Notes: generated from the letters alone by a model not told the origin. Positions 26,037 through 34,417 are shown, counted from the stretch's first letter. The stretch: DNA of 64,000 nucleotides from Cellulophaga sp. RHA19 (GCF_002813425.1 NZ_PHUL01000001.1:124001-188000); one strand, 5' to 3'. A program made the numbers and translations.

Positions 26037-28010
26037 TTAAGAAAGTACTCTGGCTAATTTTTTACCTAGTAAAGAATTTAAGTTTAGGTAATTCATTATT
26101 TCTTGTAAAACTTCAGAATTATCTGTGCTTGGATTCTGGGTTTGTTGTTGTAGCTCCCCTATTCTCTTTTTTATCAAATAGCAACGTAGTGTTAAAATAG
26201 TTTCACTTACTAATTGACCAATACCTACATCTTTTGCCTTAGGGTAAATTTCTTTACGTCCCCAATCATGCAAAATGTATTTTTCTTCATCCATTAGTAT
26301 GGATGAAATCTCTGAAACCAAATCTTGATTTAAGCCTCCAATAAACTTGTTAGCCTCAAAATGTTCTTTTTCATTTAAGTTTTCAATCAATTTATAATAA
26401 ATATCTTTAAACCTTGCATTAGTAAGTTCTATTTCATCTTCTTGTAAGTCTAAATAAATCTTCTCAAAAACACGAGCCTCAACAGTTTCTTTCTCTAAAA
26501 TAAGATCTCCTTTTTCATCTTCTTTTAGTAGCAAATCATCAAACTGCTGTGTAGTATCACCATACAATAAAAGCAATTCAATTATTTTCTTTTCTAAAAC
26601 ATACTGTACATCTAATTTTTCTTGTACAGGTTCATTTTTAACTACCTGAAAAGGTTTCTGCTCTTGCTTTTTTTGCTTAGCAACATCTGCATCTTCTTTT
26701 TTACCAATCTGTGCTAACGTATTAAAAAGTACAGACTCTGAAATGTTCATTAACTGAGCACACTCTTGTATATAAATTTCTTTTTTAATTCGGTCAGGAA
26801 TTTTAGAAATACTATTTACAATATCGCGTACAGTTTCTGCTTTTTTAATAGGGTCGTTAGCAGTTTCTTTAATTAATAAAGAAGCTTTAAACTGTATAAA
26901 ATCTTTAGAGTTACTCTCTAAATACTTAAGTACTTCTTCTAAAGAGTTGTTTTTAGAGAAACTATCTGGATCTTCTCCTTCAGGAAAAGTACAAACTCTA
27001 ACATTCATACCCTGCTCAAGAATCAAATCTATACCACGCAATGATGCACGTAAACCAGCAGCATCACCATCAAACAAAACAGTTATGTTTTTTGTAAGCC
27101 TATTTACTAATCTAATTTGGTCTGGTGTAAGCGCAGTACCACTAGACGCTACAACGTTTTGTATACCTCTTTGATGAAACTGTATAACATCTGTATAGCC
27201 TTCTACTAAATAACAATTATCTTCTTTTGCAATTTCTTGCTTGGCGTGGTAGATACCGTAAAGTACTTTACTCTTATGGTAAATATCACTCTCTGGAGAG
27301 TTTAAATACTTAGCTGCTTTTTTATCATTAGTTAAAATACGCCCCCCAAAACCAAGAACTCTACCGCTCATAGACTGTATAGGGAACATAACACGCCCTT
27401 TAAATCTATCAAACTTACGAGCCTCTTTACCCTCTTGCTGCTTAACAATTGTTAAACCTGTCTTCTCTAAATACTCTAACTTATATTTTTTTTCTAAAGC
27501 TGTATTGGTAAAAGAATCCCACTGATCTAAACAATAACCAAGACCAAACTTTTTTATTGTTTCATCTGTAAAGCCACGTTCTTTAAAGTAACTTAAACCA
27601 ATAGCCTTACCCAACTCACGTTCCCATAATACTTCTTCAAAGTATTTTTGAGCATACTCAGACACCAAGTACATACTCTCCTTTTCATTGGCCTGTTCTT
27701 TTTGCTCATCTGTACGCTCAGTCTCTTCAATCTCTATATTATACTTTTTAGCCAAGTACTTTATAGCTTCAGGGTAGGTAAAATGCTCGTGCTCCATTAA
27801 AAATGCAACTACATTACCTCCTTTACCACTACTAAAATCTTTCCAAATTTGTTTTACAGGAGAAACCATAAAACTTGGTGAGCGCTCATCTGTAAACGGA
27901 CTTAACCCTTTAAAGTTAGTTCCTGATTTTTTTAACTGTACAAAATCGCCAATAACCTCCTCTAAACGAGAAGTTTCATAAACTTGGTCTATAGTAGATT
28001 TAGAAATCAA
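26037..28010 (-). CDS. dnaG: DNA primase DnaG (zinc ligands replaced)
   Basis: DnaG makes RNA primers at the replication fork. The N-terminal CHC2-type domain, the TOPRIM core (LVEGYTDVIQFH near residue 266, FDGDAAGLRA near 311) and a C-terminal helicase-binding region give 657 residues, a normal length. The four zinc ligands of the N-terminal ribbon are all changed: family CPFH...CFGC is SPFT...DFSS here (Ser37, Thr40, Asp58, Ser61), while the surrounding PSFMVSP and KGGN residues are kept. The start is a TTG at 28010; conserved ISKSTIDQV follows directly and the next Met is codon 48. Confidence 0.95.
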   Translation of the reverse strand: MISKSTIDQVYETSRLEEVIGDFVQLKKSGTNFKGLSPFTDERSPSFMVSPVKQIWKDFSSGKGGNVVAFLMEHEHFTYPEAIKYLAKKYNIEIEETERTDEQKEQANEKESMYLVSEYAQKYFEEVLWERELGKAIGLSYFKERGFTDETIKKFGLGYCLDQWDSFTNTALEKKYKLEYLEKTGLTIVKQQEGKEARKFDRFKGRVMFPIQSMSGRVLGFGGRILTNDKKAAKYLNSPESDIYHKSKVLYGIYHAKQEIAKEDNCYLVEGYTDVIQFHQRGIQNVVASSGTALTPDQIRLVNRLTKNITVLFDGDAAGLRASLRGIDLILEQGMNVRVCTFPEGEDPDSFSKNNSLEEVLKYLESNSKDFIQFKASLLIKETANDPIKKAETVRDIVNSISKIPDRIKKEIYIQECAQLMNISESVLFNTLAQIGKKEDADVAKQKKQEQKPFQVVKNEPVQEKLDVQYVLEKKIIELLLLYGDTTQQFDDLLLKEDEKGDLILEKETVEARVFEKIYLDLQEDEIELTNARFKDIYYKLIENLNEKEHFEANKFIGGLNQDLVSEISSILMDEEKYILHDWGRKEIYPKAKDVGIGQLVSETILTLRCYLIKKRIGELQQQTQNPSTDNSEVLQEIMNYLNLNSLLGKKLARVLS

Positions 28011-28097
28011 TTTTTAGTAAATTTTAAATAAGAGGGTAAATATAATGAACAAAACTGGCAAAAAATAAACTAATCTAAAATAAGTGTTTTTTGCATA

Positions 28098-28119
28098 CAC
28101 CCCTGTTTTCAGGGTGTGT
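28098..28119 (+). promoter_or_regulatory. CCCTG-TTTT-CAGGG palindrome upstream of the four-helix membrane protein
   Basis: The stem CCCTG/CAGGG (28101-28105 and 28110-28114) with flanking ACAC/GTGT surrounds a TTTT centre at 28107.5. The centre lies 54.5 bp before the first base of the -7-like box at 28162. The same arrangement occurs at 32486-32505 in front of the LipL32-like gene. A further 12-bp palindrome TTGGCTAGCCAA lies at 28123-28134. It is probably an activator site. Confidence 0.6.
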
Positions 28120-28161
28120 ATTTTGGCTAGCCAAGGGGTAATTTAAACTCTATAATGGCCG

Positions 28162-28169
28162 CACCTTTG
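28162..28169 (+). promoter_or_regulatory. -7-like box CACCTTTG
   Basis: CACCTTTG differs from TAnnTTTG only at the first base. It is 50 bp before the ATG at 28219. No TTG is seen at the -33 distance, which fits a promoter that depends on an activator bound at the palindrome upstream. Confidence 0.45.
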
Positions 28170-28218
28170 TAACATCAAAATTAAGTAATCAAAAATTAAT
28201 CTAAAAAAAATTAAAATT

Positions 28219-28644
28219 ATGAGTTGGGGAATTTCTTTAATATTATTAAGCATTTTAGCTGTACCGTCTTTACTACTTTCTAAAAAACCAAATGCGAAAG
28301 AATTACTTGCAAAAATAGAGCCTTACCAAGGATGGATTGGAATGGTGTTTTGTTTCTGGGGAATTTGGGGAATTGTTAGTGCTATTTTAACTATTGGCTG
28401 GTTAAGTACTTGGCCAATACTATGGATAACTTATTTAGTAGGAAACATTGTTACTGCTGCCTTAGGATTTATGTTAGGTTTTGGATTGATAAACAAGTAT
28501 GTACTATCTAAAAACGAAGCTGCAAAAGAAAAAGCAGAAGAATTAAGAGCTAAAATTGCACCTAAGCAAGGGAAATTAGGTTTAGTAGGTCTTATACTTG
28601 GAGCTTGGATGATTGTTTCATCATTCTTATTTGTAGTAGCCTAA
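28219..28644 (+). CDS. four-helix membrane protein with internal duplication (hypothetical)
   Basis: A 141-residue protein with four hydrophobic segments (about 4-20, 38-60, 62-90, 119-140). Two halves are related: residues 26-57 ([17 protein letters not shown]...) and 106-137 ([17 protein letters not shown]...) align without gaps at an offset of exactly 80, with identical A, E, L, AKI, P, QG, G, G, W and IVS positions. Each unit is a short amphipathic stretch ending in P-x-QG, followed by a membrane helix. I know no function; it is probably in the inner membrane. It stands alone on the plus strand between minus-strand genes, with its own promoter and a terminator after it. Confidence 0.75.
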   Translation: MSWGISLILLSILAVPSLLLSKKPNAKELLAKIEPYQGWIGMVFCFWGIWGIVSAILTIGWLSTWPILWITYLVGNIVTAALGFMLGFGLINKYVLSKNEAAKEKAEELRAKIAPKQGKLGLVGLILGAWMIVSSFLFVVA

Positions 28645-28757
28645 TAACAAACGATACTTATTTGGTTGATAAGGAAAAGAATCTTGACTAGTTTAAATTG
28701 TCTCCGTAGTTTTTACTTGCTCAAGGTTCTTTATTTTTACAAATCGAAACAATAAAA

Positions 28758-28785
28758 AAAAATCCTAAGTTACTTACTTAGGATT
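28758..28785. terminator. bidirectional terminator between convergent genes
   Basis: AATCCTAAGT (28761-28770) pairs with ACTTAGGATT (28776-28785) around a 5-nt loop, flanked by A-runs on the left and T-runs on the right, so it can end transcripts from both sides. Confidence 0.85.
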
Positions 28786-28805
28786 TTTCTGTTTTCTACA
28801 AATAA

Positions 28806-29870
28806 TTAAAGATCAAAACGCAATCCTAAAGAAATATTATGTTGGTCTACTAAAGCATCTTTAAAAATAGGATTAAGATCATACTTAACATATAATGTTG
28901 TATCACCAAAGCCTGCATATGCACTTAAACCATAAATAAGGTCTGATGTGTTGTAATCTCTTTTAAACTTATCTTTTACTTTTTTGCCGTTCTCTTTGTA
29001 TTTTAATTTTTGACGTGTTCCTATATTAAATCCGCCATAGGCACCAATACCAATTCTAAATTTATTGTCTAAATAATAACGCATTTTTTCTTCTGTTTCT
29101 TCTTTTCTAGATGGTCCAAACTCAAAATGCACAGGAAATACCAAGTTATCCATTCTAAGTTTTGATTTGTCTAAATCATACTCAAACTCCTGCAGTTCTG
29201 TTTGGTTACCATTCTCTACAAAGTATAAGTTATCATCTAACTTAAGTCCGTTAAACTGAAAAGAGAAACCATAATTTAAACGGACTGCATTAGAGTTTTT
29301 AAACAGTCTAGTTCTCCAATTAATTCCCATTTCAAAAAAACGACTACCACCTATTTTATAAGGAGAATCATCTAAAGATTGTCCGTCTATAATTGCATTG
29401 TTTAATCCAACAGCCAATACAAGTTCAGACACGGTTCTAACATCATACTTAACTTCTTGTTTTTTAGTTTCACTGTAAAAAATAGATTTGTCGTTAAATT
29501 TGATATCAAAAACATCTACCTCTACCTTGGTTGATAATGAATCTAATGAAGCAAGCTTATCTGTACCATTACGCTCTAATAATGATATTTTATTATCTAT
29601 AATAGCAACCCTATTCTCTATATTTAAAGCTCTATTTTTTGCTGCCTCAGTTTTTAAATTTTGCGCCTGTTGTGCTGTTATTTCATTTTTCTCTAAACGC
29701 TTAGTTATAGCTTCTATTTCTGTTTTTAGTGCCTCTTTTTCATACAATCTAATTTGTTCTTTTTCTTTTAACAATAGATCTATTTTAGATTTAATTTGTT
29801 CTTGAGCAAATGATAGTTGCACACAAAAAACTGCTATAATTAATAAAATGTAATGTGTTGTTTTTTTCAT
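28806..29870 (-). CDS. outer-membrane beta-barrel protein with N-terminal coiled coil
   Basis: A 354-residue exported protein. A signal peptide (1-22, ending SFAQ) leads into a strongly charged coiled coil at about 25-100 (EKEALKTEIEAITKRLEKNE, then a NKISLLERNG turn), then beta strands with alternating hydrophobicity (about 130-354) ending in SLGLRFDL with a C-terminal hydrophobic residue, as outer-membrane barrels do. The coiled coil could reach into the periplasm toward peptidoglycan. It follows the ECF sigma and anti-sigma genes by 100 bp and may be their target or sensor. The exact function is unknown. Confidence 0.8.
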   Translation of the reverse strand: MKKTTHYILLIIAVFCVQLSFAQEQIKSKIDLLLKEKEQIRLYEKEALKTEIEAITKRLEKNEITAQQAQNLKTEAAKNRALNIENRVAIIDNKISLLERNGTDKLASLDSLSTKVEVDVFDIKFNDKSIFYSETKKQEVKYDVRTVSELVLAVGLNNAIIDGQSLDDSPYKIGGSRFFEMGINWRTRLFKNSNAVRLNYGFSFQFNGLKLDDNLYFVENGNQTELQEFEYDLDKSKLRMDNLVFPVHFEFGPSRKEETEEKMRYYLDNKFRIGIGAYGGFNIGTRQKLKYKENGKKVKDKFKRDYNTSDLIYGLSAYAGFGDTTLYVKYDLNPIFKDALVDQHNISLGLRFDL

Positions 29871-29970
29871 AATAATTAAATTTTAGATGTGTTTTACTAT
29901 TCCCCTAGCATATTGCAAACACAATAAGCTAGAAGAAAATATAAAACTCTGATTGATGAATGTTTATTTG

Positions 29971-30726
29971 TTAGTTAGTACGTGCGGCTACCGCAGTTTT
30001 TAATTTAAGGTAACGCCTTTTAAGGTTGTCAAAAATTTTATCTCTAAAGCTTACATCTAATTCACTTTCTGCTTCTATTAGTAAGGCCATAGCGTCTACA
30101 GACATACCTGCTTTAATTGCTTTTTCTGCTAAAATTTCTTGTTGCGCATTACGTAGTAAAGAGTCTACTTCTGCATCTGTAACTGCAATATTATTTTCCT
30201 CTAGCAAGGCTAGTTTCTCCATTACAACATTTAGCCTTGCATCTATAATTGTTTTCTGTGGCTGGTTAACTTTTAATTGTTTATTCGTTTTTTCATTTGC
30301 AACTATCTCTACCTGTTCAGTTCTTTTAAATTGATTCTCTGGAGTTTCAATTTTTGTATTCTGCTTAATTATAGTGTTTTTCTCTTCTTTTATAGTTATC
30401 TCTTTAGATGCTACAACAGTTGTATTCTCTTCTTTAAAAGGTGCATTAGTTTTTAAAATTGATTTTTTACTATCATCTACTTTATCTGTACCTACCACTT
30501 GCGGCTTACTGTTACTAGATGTAGGCGTATTAAAAAACCAAACAGATGCTATTAATAAGCCTATTAAACACGCTGCTATTGCAAAATATGCAGATTTGTT
30601 ATTTTTACGTTTTTCAGGCTTATTTTCTAGACCTACAGCTATTTTAGACCACGCATTTTTAGATGGTTGAATCTCCCGATCTTGTAGCTTATCTTTTAAA
30701 TGTTCTTCAAATTTTAAAGGTGCCAT
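29971..30726 (-). CDS. putative anti-sigma factor (single-pass membrane protein)
   Basis: A 251-residue protein with a cytoplasmic N-terminal region (about 1-43, including NAWSKIAVGLENKPEKRK), one transmembrane helix at about 46-65 (YFAIAACLIGLLIASVWFF) and a long charged periplasmic part rich in Lys, Glu and Thr with a helical C-terminus. There is no clear zinc-binding anti-sigma motif (HxxxCxxC). The call rests on topology and on its place 12 bp after an ECF sigma gene, where anti-sigma factors normally lie. It could instead be a structural partner of the outer-membrane protein downstream. Confidence 0.7.
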   Translation of the reverse strand: MAPLKFEEHLKDKLQDREIQPSKNAWSKIAVGLENKPEKRKNNKSAYFAIAACLIGLLIASVWFFNTPTSSNSKPQVVGTDKVDDSKKSILKTNAPFKEENTTVVASKEITIKEEKNTIIKQNTKIETPENQFKRTEQVEIVANEKTNKQLKVNQPQKTIIDARLNVVMEKLALLEENNIAVTDAEVDSLLRNAQQEILAEKAIKAGMSVDAMALLIEAESELDVSFRDKIFDNLKRRYLKLKTAVAARTN

Positions 30727-30738
30727 TGTTTTATTTTT

Positions 30739-31308
30739 TTAAGACTCTATTGTTAATGAATCTGATTCTTTAATTTTTTCTAATTTCTCTTGCAGCATTT
30801 TCCTAGCTTTAAACAATTGAGATCTAGATGTGTTTTCTGAAATATGCAACTGCTCTGCAATTTCTGAATGTTTATACCCTTCTATTGCATACATTACAAA
30901 AACTATTTTATAGCCTTCTGGCAAAGCATCTATTAGCAACTGTACTTGTTCTACATCTAAATCTGGTGTGCTAGTAATGTGCTTTGGTGCAGAGCGCTCA
31001 TAAACTTCATCATCAAAAACTATATGCTGTTTTTTACGTAAAAAAGTAATACTCTCCCTAACCATAATTTTACGAACCCATCCTTCAAAACTACCTTCAA
31101 ACTTAAAAGTATCTAAGTACTTAAATACTTTTAAAAATGCACTTACCATAACATCTTCTGCAAATTGCAGATCTTTTATGTATTGCCTACATACCCCTAG
31201 CATTTTAGGAGCGTATTTATTATACAAACGCTCTTGCGCCTCCCTGTCTGCAGCAGCTGCTTTTTTAATAAGCGTATTCTCGTTATTGTAAAGTTTAATA
31301 ATTTTCAC
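30739..31308 (-). CDS. ECF-type RNA polymerase sigma factor
   Basis: A 189-residue sigma-70 family regulator. Region 2 covers about 18-85 (AQERLYNKYAPKMLGVCRQY, then AEDVMVSAFLKVFKYLDTF and EGWVRKIMVRESI), and region 4 covers about 125-175 (LLIDALPEGYKIVFVMYAIEG, helix-turn-helix HSEIAEQLHISENTSRSQL). The start is GTG at 31308, immediately followed by conserved KIIKLYN. It heads an operon with a putative anti-sigma gene and an outer-membrane protein, the usual cell-envelope stress layout. Confidence 0.92.
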   Translation of the reverse strand: MKIIKLYNNENTLIKKAAAADREAQERLYNKYAPKMLGVCRQYIKDLQFAEDVMVSAFLKVFKYLDTFKFEGSFEGWVRKIMVRESITFLRKKQHIVFDDEVYERSAPKHITSTPDLDVEQVQLLIDALPEGYKIVFVMYAIEGYKHSEIAEQLHISENTSRSQLFKARKMLQEKLEKIKESDSLTIES

Positions 31309-31419
31309 AGTGATGGTGTTCTATAAGTATAGACAACAAACATTACTGTAACGTTGCCCAGAAAATAAATTTATTTTAAAATAAACTACAACGAATTGAA
31401 TATCAAGCAAATAAAATTG

Positions 31420-32397
31420 TTATTTTTTTCTATCTACTACGTAATTTACCATTAGTTCTAGCGAACTTTTATAATCGGACTCTGGATATTTACTTAATAA
31501 AGCAAGAGCTTCGGTTTTAAAAGACATCATTTTCTCTTCAGCATAAGCTAAACCACCACTATCTTTCACAAAATTAATTACCTCTTTAACTCGTTTTTTG
31601 TCTTTATTATGTTTTTTAACTGAGTTTATTAACCAGTTTTTCTCTTTTTTTGTGCAGTTATTTAGTGTATAAATTAAAGGAAGCGTCATTTTCTGCTCCT
31701 TAATATCTATCCCCGTAGGCTTACCAATTGCCTCTTCTCCATAATCAAACAAATCATCTTTTATTTGAAAAGCCATACCTATTAGTTCTCCAAATTTCCT
31801 AAATGTTTCTACATCATCAGAATCTGGATTTACAGAACAAGCTCCTAAACTACAGCAAGCCGCAATAAGTGTAGCTGTTTTTTGTCTAATTATTTCGTAG
31901 TAAATATCTTCGGTAATATCTAGTTTACGTGCTTTTTCAATTTGCAACAACTCACCTTCACTCATTTCGCGTACAGCTACTGAAATAATTTTAAGAAGGT
32001 CAAAATCACCATTATCAATAGAAAGCAACAATCCTTTAGACAGTAAAAAATCGCCAACAAGTACTGCAATTTTATTTTTCCAAAGTGCATTTACAGAGAA
32101 AAAACCACGACGCTTGTTACTATCATCTACAACATCATCATGTACCAAAGTAGCTGTATGTATTAACTCTATAACAGATGCTCCACGGTAAGTACGTTCG
32201 TTTACTTTGCCACCAGAAACCAATTTTGCTGTTAAAAACACAAACATTGGCCGCATTTGCTTTCCTTTTCTGTTTACAATATAGTATGTAATTCTGTTAA
32301 GTAAGGCCACTTTAGAAGACATAGATTCGTGAAACTTTTTTTCAAAAAGCTCCATTTCTTTGTTTACTGGGTCCTTTATTTGTGCTACTATTTTCAA
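31420..32397 (-). CDS. all-trans polyprenyl diphosphate synthase
   Basis: This isoprenoid chain-elongating enzyme condenses isopentenyl diphosphate units to make the side chain of a quinone (menaquinone in this group). The first Asp-rich motif HDDVVDDSNKRRG is near residue 84, and the second KDDLFDY is near 209; FQIKDD and GKPTGIDIKEQKMTLPL are also family signatures. Length is 325. The start is a TTG (32397) followed by conserved KIVAQIKDP; an ATG 15 codons later is the alternative. The neighbouring sigma gene is 111 bp downstream. Confidence 0.93.
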   Translation of the reverse strand: MKIVAQIKDPVNKEMELFEKKFHESMSSKVALLNRITYYIVNRKGKQMRPMFVFLTAKLVSGGKVNERTYRGASVIELIHTATLVHDDVVDDSNKRRGFFSVNALWKNKIAVLVGDFLLSKGLLLSIDNGDFDLLKIISVAVREMSEGELLQIEKARKLDITEDIYYEIIRQKTATLIAACCSLGACSVNPDSDDVETFRKFGELIGMAFQIKDDLFDYGEEAIGKPTGIDIKEQKMTLPLIYTLNNCTKKEKNWLINSVKKHNKDKKRVKEVINFVKDSGGLAYAEEKMMSFKTEALALLSKYPESDYKSSLELMVNYVVDRKK

Positions 32398-32485
32398 AAA
32401 GGCAATTAGTTAAATTTGGAAAGGTAAAAGTAATTAAAATATTATATTCATAAGCTATGTTTTACATTTTAGTAATATAATGGGC

Positions 32486-32505
32486 TACCCCTGAAAACAG
32501 GGGTA
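32486..32505 (+). promoter_or_regulatory. perfect palindrome TACCCCTG-AAAA-CAGGGGTA upstream of the LipL32-like gene
   Basis: Arms TACCCCTG (32486-32493) and CAGGGGTA (32498-32505) are exact reverse complements around AAAA. The centre is 54.5 bp before the -7-like box at 32550, identical to the spacing at 28107. The half-site TACCCCT fits the NarL-type heptamer pattern TACYYMT, which suggests a LuxR/NarL-family activator; this is inference. Confidence 0.65.
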
Positions 32506-32549
32506 AAACTTTCCCTACAAAAAGGTCTATTTAATCATAAAAATAGCTT

Positions 32550-32557
32550 CATCTTTG
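32550..32557 (+). promoter_or_regulatory. -7-like box CATCTTTG
   Basis: CATCTTTG is one base off TAnnTTTG and nearly identical to the box at 28162. It lies 44 bp upstream of the ATG at 32601, with no -33 TTG, again consistent with activator dependence. Confidence 0.45.
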
Positions 32558-32600
32558 CCATATAATTATTAACAATAACAATTTTAAAAATCACACTAAG

Positions 32601-33284
32601 ATGAAAAAAAATCTATTTGTAGCAGCAATGTTACTTTTTAGCTGTAGCGCAATTGTAAATGCTCAAAAACTTAAAAAATTTGGAAGTTCTGTTGAGAAGA
32701 AAATAGGACCAAAAACAATTAAAGTTCCTTACACAGATAATATTAGCTACTTAGGTTATGCATCTCCAGGTAATGAAGATGAAGTTAAAGACAATAAAAA
32801 GTTTTACTACATATACGTTTGGGTACCTTTAGCTGCTCCAGAATTAGGAGTAAGAATGGTTTCGCCTGCAAATGGTGATAAAATTAAAAATGCTGTTAAA
32901 TCTGCAGATTTTGATGAGCACGCTTCTACAAAAGACTTTTTTGACACATACATTACTTTAGAAAGATCTGATATTGTTTCTGCTGATAAAGTTACTACAG
33001 AAGGAGCTAAAAGCGCTAACTGGGTTACTTTAGCATCTAATGATGATACATCTGAATTACCTAAGCAACCAAGTGGTAGCAGCTACAACTCTTTGTTACG
33101 TTACAAAAGTGAAATGAGCAACCCTACAAAAGCATTAACTGCTGGTTTATACAGAGTTGGTTTTACAACTTACAAAAGAGGTGAAGTTAAAGGAACATTT
33201 TTAGCCGAAGTTGCTGCTCCAATAAAAATACCAGGAGTTGTTATGGCAAAAACTATAGATGAGTTAAAAGCTCAAATGAAATAA
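32601..33284 (+). CDS. LipL32-like exported protein
   Basis: The 227-residue product resembles LipL32, the major surface lipoprotein of pathogenic Leptospira, through its whole length as I recall it: YYIYVWVPLAAPELGVRMVSP, a FFDTYITLER segment, SYNSLLRYK, LYRVGFTTYKRGEVKGTFLAEV and a closing KIPGV segment followed by a short helix. The signal peptide (1-21) ends VNA before Gln, so cleavage by signal peptidase I rather than lipidation is likely; Cys15 lies inside the hydrophobic core and lacks a good lipobox. The asp-rich calcium-binding loop of LipL32 is reduced to SNDDTSE. Its cellular role is unknown. It has its own promoter, palindrome and terminator. Confidence 0.82.
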   Translation: MKKNLFVAAMLLFSCSAIVNAQKLKKFGSSVEKKIGPKTIKVPYTDNISYLGYASPGNEDEVKDNKKFYYIYVWVPLAAPELGVRMVSPANGDKIKNAVKSADFDEHASTKDFFDTYITLERSDIVSADKVTTEGAKSANWVTLASNDDTSELPKQPSGSSYNSLLRYKSEMSNPTKALTAGLYRVGFTTYKRGEVKGTFLAEVAAPIKIPGVVMAKTIDELKAQMK

Positions 33285-33315
33285 AAAGAACATTGTGGTT
33301 AATGTGTTTTTTTAG

Positions 33316-33349
33316 AAAAAGGCAGGTGATTTATTTCATCTGCCTTTTT
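33316..33349. terminator. bidirectional terminator, overlaps the rlmN stop
   Basis: AAAAAGGCAG (33316-33325) pairs with CTGCCTTTTT (33340-33349), extended by four further pairs including one G-T. It has A/T runs on both sides, between the convergent LipL32-like gene and rlmN; the last bases overlap the rlmN stop codon. Confidence 0.85.
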
Positions 33350-34391
33350 AGCTTTTATTAGCTAACTGTCCGCAAGCAGCATCTATATCTTTACCTCTAG
33401 AACGCCTAACAGTAACTGTTATACCATTGCGTTCTAATGTTGCAACATACATATCTATGGCCTTACTAGCAGCTTGCTGAAACTCACCATCGTCTATAGG
33501 ATTGTATTCTATTAAATTGACTTTTGATGGTGCAAATTTGCAAAAATCTACCAATGCATTAGCGTCATTCTGTGTATCATTAATACCATCCCAAACTACA
33601 TACTCATACGTAATTCTACTTTTTGTTTTAGAATACCAATATTGTAACGCTTCTCTTAAATCTTTTAATGGAAACGATGCATTAAAAGGCATTATAGATG
33701 TTCTAATTTCATCTATAGCAGAATGTAATGATACTGCAAGCTTAAACTTAACCTCATCATCTGCCATTTTCTTAATCATTTTAGGAACACCTGAGGTAGA
33801 CACTATAATTCTTTTAGGTGACATTCCTAAACCTTCTGGAGACGTAATCTTATCTATAGCTTTTAGAACGTTATTATAGTTCATTAAAGGTTCTCCCATA
33901 CCCATAAACACAATGTTACTTAGTTTACGGTCAAAATACAATCTACTTTCATTATCTATAGCAACTACTTGGTCATAAATCTCATCTGGATTTAAGTTTC
34001 GCATACGCTTTAACCTAGATGTTGCACAAAACCTACAGTCTAAACTACAACCAACCTGACTAGATACACAGGCTGTGGTTCTTGTTTTTGTTGGTATTAA
34101 TACAGATTCTACTATTAAATTGTCATGTAATTTTACTGCGTTTTTTATAGTACCGTCACTACTACGCTGCATCTGATCTACCTTAATATGGTTTATAACA
34201 AAGTTAGCATCTAACTGTTGCCTAGTTTCTTTAGACAAGTTTGTCATAGCCTCAAAAGAGTGTGCTCCTTTTTGCCACAACCACTCGTACACCTGGTTTC
34301 CTCTAAAGGCTTTGTCTCCTTGAGCTACAAAAAATGCCCTAATTTGTTCCTTAGTTAAGGCTCGTATGTCTTTCTTCTTAATTGTTTCCAC
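33348..34391 (-). CDS. rlmN: dual-specificity rRNA/tRNA adenine-C2 methyltransferase RlmN
   Basis: This radical-SAM enzyme makes 2-methyladenosine at A2503 of 23S rRNA and in some tRNAs. The iron-sulfur motif CxxxCxxC is seen as CSLDCRFC near residues 115-122, preceded by CVSSQVG. The methyl-accepting Cys is in the C-terminal DAACGQL near residue 340. The GMGEPLMNY motif near 165 binds SAM. Length is 347. The start is GTG. It follows queA on the same strand but a hairpin terminator lies between them. Confidence 0.96.
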   Translation of the reverse strand: METIKKKDIRALTKEQIRAFFVAQGDKAFRGNQVYEWLWQKGAHSFEAMTNLSKETRQQLDANFVINHIKVDQMQRSSDGTIKNAVKLHDNLIVESVLIPTKTRTTACVSSQVGCSLDCRFCATSRLKRMRNLNPDEIYDQVVAIDNESRLYFDRKLSNIVFMGMGEPLMNYNNVLKAIDKITSPEGLGMSPKRIIVSTSGVPKMIKKMADDEVKFKLAVSLHSAIDEIRTSIMPFNASFPLKDLREALQYWYSKTKSRITYEYVVWDGINDTQNDANALVDFCKFAPSKVNLIEYNPIDDGEFQQAASKAIDMYVATLERNGITVTVRRSRGKDIDAACGQLANKS

Positions 34392-34417
34392 AGTACTAAA
34401 GGTAGTAGATAAAAGTT

